This document shows positions 5,783 to 6,567 of a stretch of DNA of 6,567 bases, piece by piece. Position numbers and translations under genes: made by a program. How positions within the stretch are numbered: position 1 is the first letter of the stretch; every line of letters begins with the position of its first letter. The stretch covers positions 1 to 6,567 of the forward strand of contig JAQGOE010000062.1 of NCBI GenBank assembly GCA_028293725.1, given 5' to 3'. Below the pieces are notes generated by a model. The model was given only the letters and a program-made list of their open reading frames with translations, had not been told where the DNA came from and did no database searches. Origin of the DNA: Gammaproteobacteria bacterium. Lineage in GTDB: Bacteria; Pseudomonadota; Gammaproteobacteria; Steroidobacterales; Steroidobacteraceae.

Positions 5783-6567
5783 TTGCCCACCATTCTCGAC
5801 GTCGCGGCCGCAGCCGAAGTGTCCACTGCCACAGTCTCCCGGGTTCTGAGTAACCCGGAAAAAGTGACAGAAGCAACGAGGCGACGTGTGCTCGAGGCGG
5901 TCCGGCAACTGGGGTACTCACCGAATGCCGCCGCCAAAAGCCTGCGCACACTGAGCACCCGCAAGCTTCTGGTCACCGTGCCTGACATCGCCAATCCATT
6001 CTTCTCTCTGATCATCCAGGGAATCGAAGAGGCGGCACTGCGCGAAGGCTACGCGGTTGTTCTCGGTGATACCCACCACGACCCCGCCCGGGAGGAGAGG
6101 TACGGTGAAATGCTGTTGCGCCGGGAAGCAGACGGCCTGATATTCCTCGGCCATAGTCTGAGCAAGTCCGCACGAGCGCTGATGCAACAGCGCCGCAAAG
6201 GTCGTCTGGCGCCGATCGTCAACGGCTGCGAATACAGCCCCGATCTCGGAGTTCCGAGCGCGCATGTTGATAACTCAGCGGCCGCCCGCGAGGCCATGGA
6301 GCATTTATATGGCCTGGGGCACCGCTACATCGGCGTGATCACCGGTCCGCTGGTCAGCCCCCTGACCAGAGATCGCCTGCGTGGCGTCAAGGAATGCGCG
6401 CGGAAGTATGGACACGAGCGCCGGTTGGAGGTGGTGGACGGGGATTTCTCGATTGAGTCGGGTATTGCCGGTGCCGCGCGATTACTTGCGCAAAGGCCTG
6501 CGCCGACCGCCATATTCTGTTTCAACGACGAGATGGCGATAGGCGTGCTCGACTACGCTCATCGCCT
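5783..6567 (+). CDS. LacI-family (CytR-like) transcriptional repressor, 3' end cut by the window
   Basis: The first 261 residues are present, about three quarters of a usual 330-350 residue LacI protein. The DNA-binding domain begins directly at the start: TILDVAAAAEVSTATVSRVL (3-22) is the helix-turn-helix, and GYSPNAAAKSLRT (44-56) is the hinge helix with Leu54. The numbering coincides with E. coli PurR when TTG at 5783 is used as the start. The periplasmic-binding-protein-like sensor domain follows, with VPDIANPFFSLIIQGIE (66-82), EADGLIFLG (115-123), a GHRYIGVITGP strand (179-189) and TAIFCFNDEMAIGVL (242-256). SNPEKVTEATRRRV (23-36) and the VPDI..PFF block resemble CytR more than LacI itself. 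Relatives in TonB-receptor-rich bacteria commonly repress nearby sugar-uptake genes, so control of the trehalase operon is plausible, although the gene lies downstream of it and may belong with genes to its right. The effector is unknown. There is no sign of frameshift. Confidence 0.94.
   Translation, partial: MPTILDVAAAAEVSTATVSRVLSNPEKVTEATRRRVLEAVRQLGYSPNAAAKSLRTLSTRKLLVTVPDIANPFFSLIIQGIEEAALREGYAVVLGDTHHDPAREERYGEMLLRREADGLIFLGHSLSKSARALMQQRRKGRLAPIVNGCEYSPDLGVPSAHVDNSAAAREAMEHLYGLGHRYIGVITGPLVSPLTRDRLRGVKECARKYGHERRLEVVDGDFSIESGIAGAARLLAQRPAPTAIFCFNDEMAIGVLDYAHR

Noticed and set aside
1..6567. CRISPR arrays, tRNA or rRNA genes, insertion sequences, attachment sites, toxin-antitoxin or defence genes
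   Set aside because: No regularly spaced repeats, RNA gene motifs, transposase or integrase motifs were seen. All long coding regions are accounted for by the genes described.

Overview
The window is GC-rich DNA from a Gram-negative bacterium, most likely a Pseudomonadota member rich in TonB-dependent receptors (sphingomonad, Caulobacter, Xanthomonas or Steroidobacter type). The grounds are an outer-membrane TonB-dependent receptor beside a Spinster-type inner-membrane carrier, a trehalase and a LacI/CytR-type regulator. The genus cannot be fixed from this sequence alone.

Layout. Positions 61-5373 hold three plus-strand genes packed as one operon: a TonB-dependent receptor (61-2454), a Spinster-like MFS transporter (2456-3808, one base after the receptor stop) and a GH37 trehalase (3808-5373, sharing one base with the MFS stop). 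One frame stays open from the window edge and stops at 62-64, inside the receptor's start region. It may be the tail of a fourth, upstream operon gene. A small two-helix membrane protein of the PLDc_N type lies convergently on the minus strand (5377-5565), only 3 bases past the trehalase stop. About 215 bases of intergenic DNA follow, with a perfect GGCAAC/GTTGCC inverted repeat and a TATACT box. Then comes a LacI-family repressor with a TTG start (5783 to the right edge, cut off after 261 codons).

How the genes may work together. The receptor would bring a glucoside across the outer membrane. The MFS protein would carry it across the inner membrane, and the trehalase, which has no signal peptide, would split trehalose into two glucoses in the cytoplasm. 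The CytR-like repressor is a candidate local regulator, and the inverted repeat in front of it a candidate autoregulatory operator. Enzyme and regulator families are clear from motifs. The receptor and carrier substrates are inferred from context.

Most of the window is a conventional carbohydrate-scavenging locus. The points worth a second look are the MFS carrier, which has lost the Asp-Arg pair usual in the first helix of Spinster proteins while keeping the helix-4 Glu; the changed glycine-rich lid next to the trehalase catalytic base; and the candidate operator.
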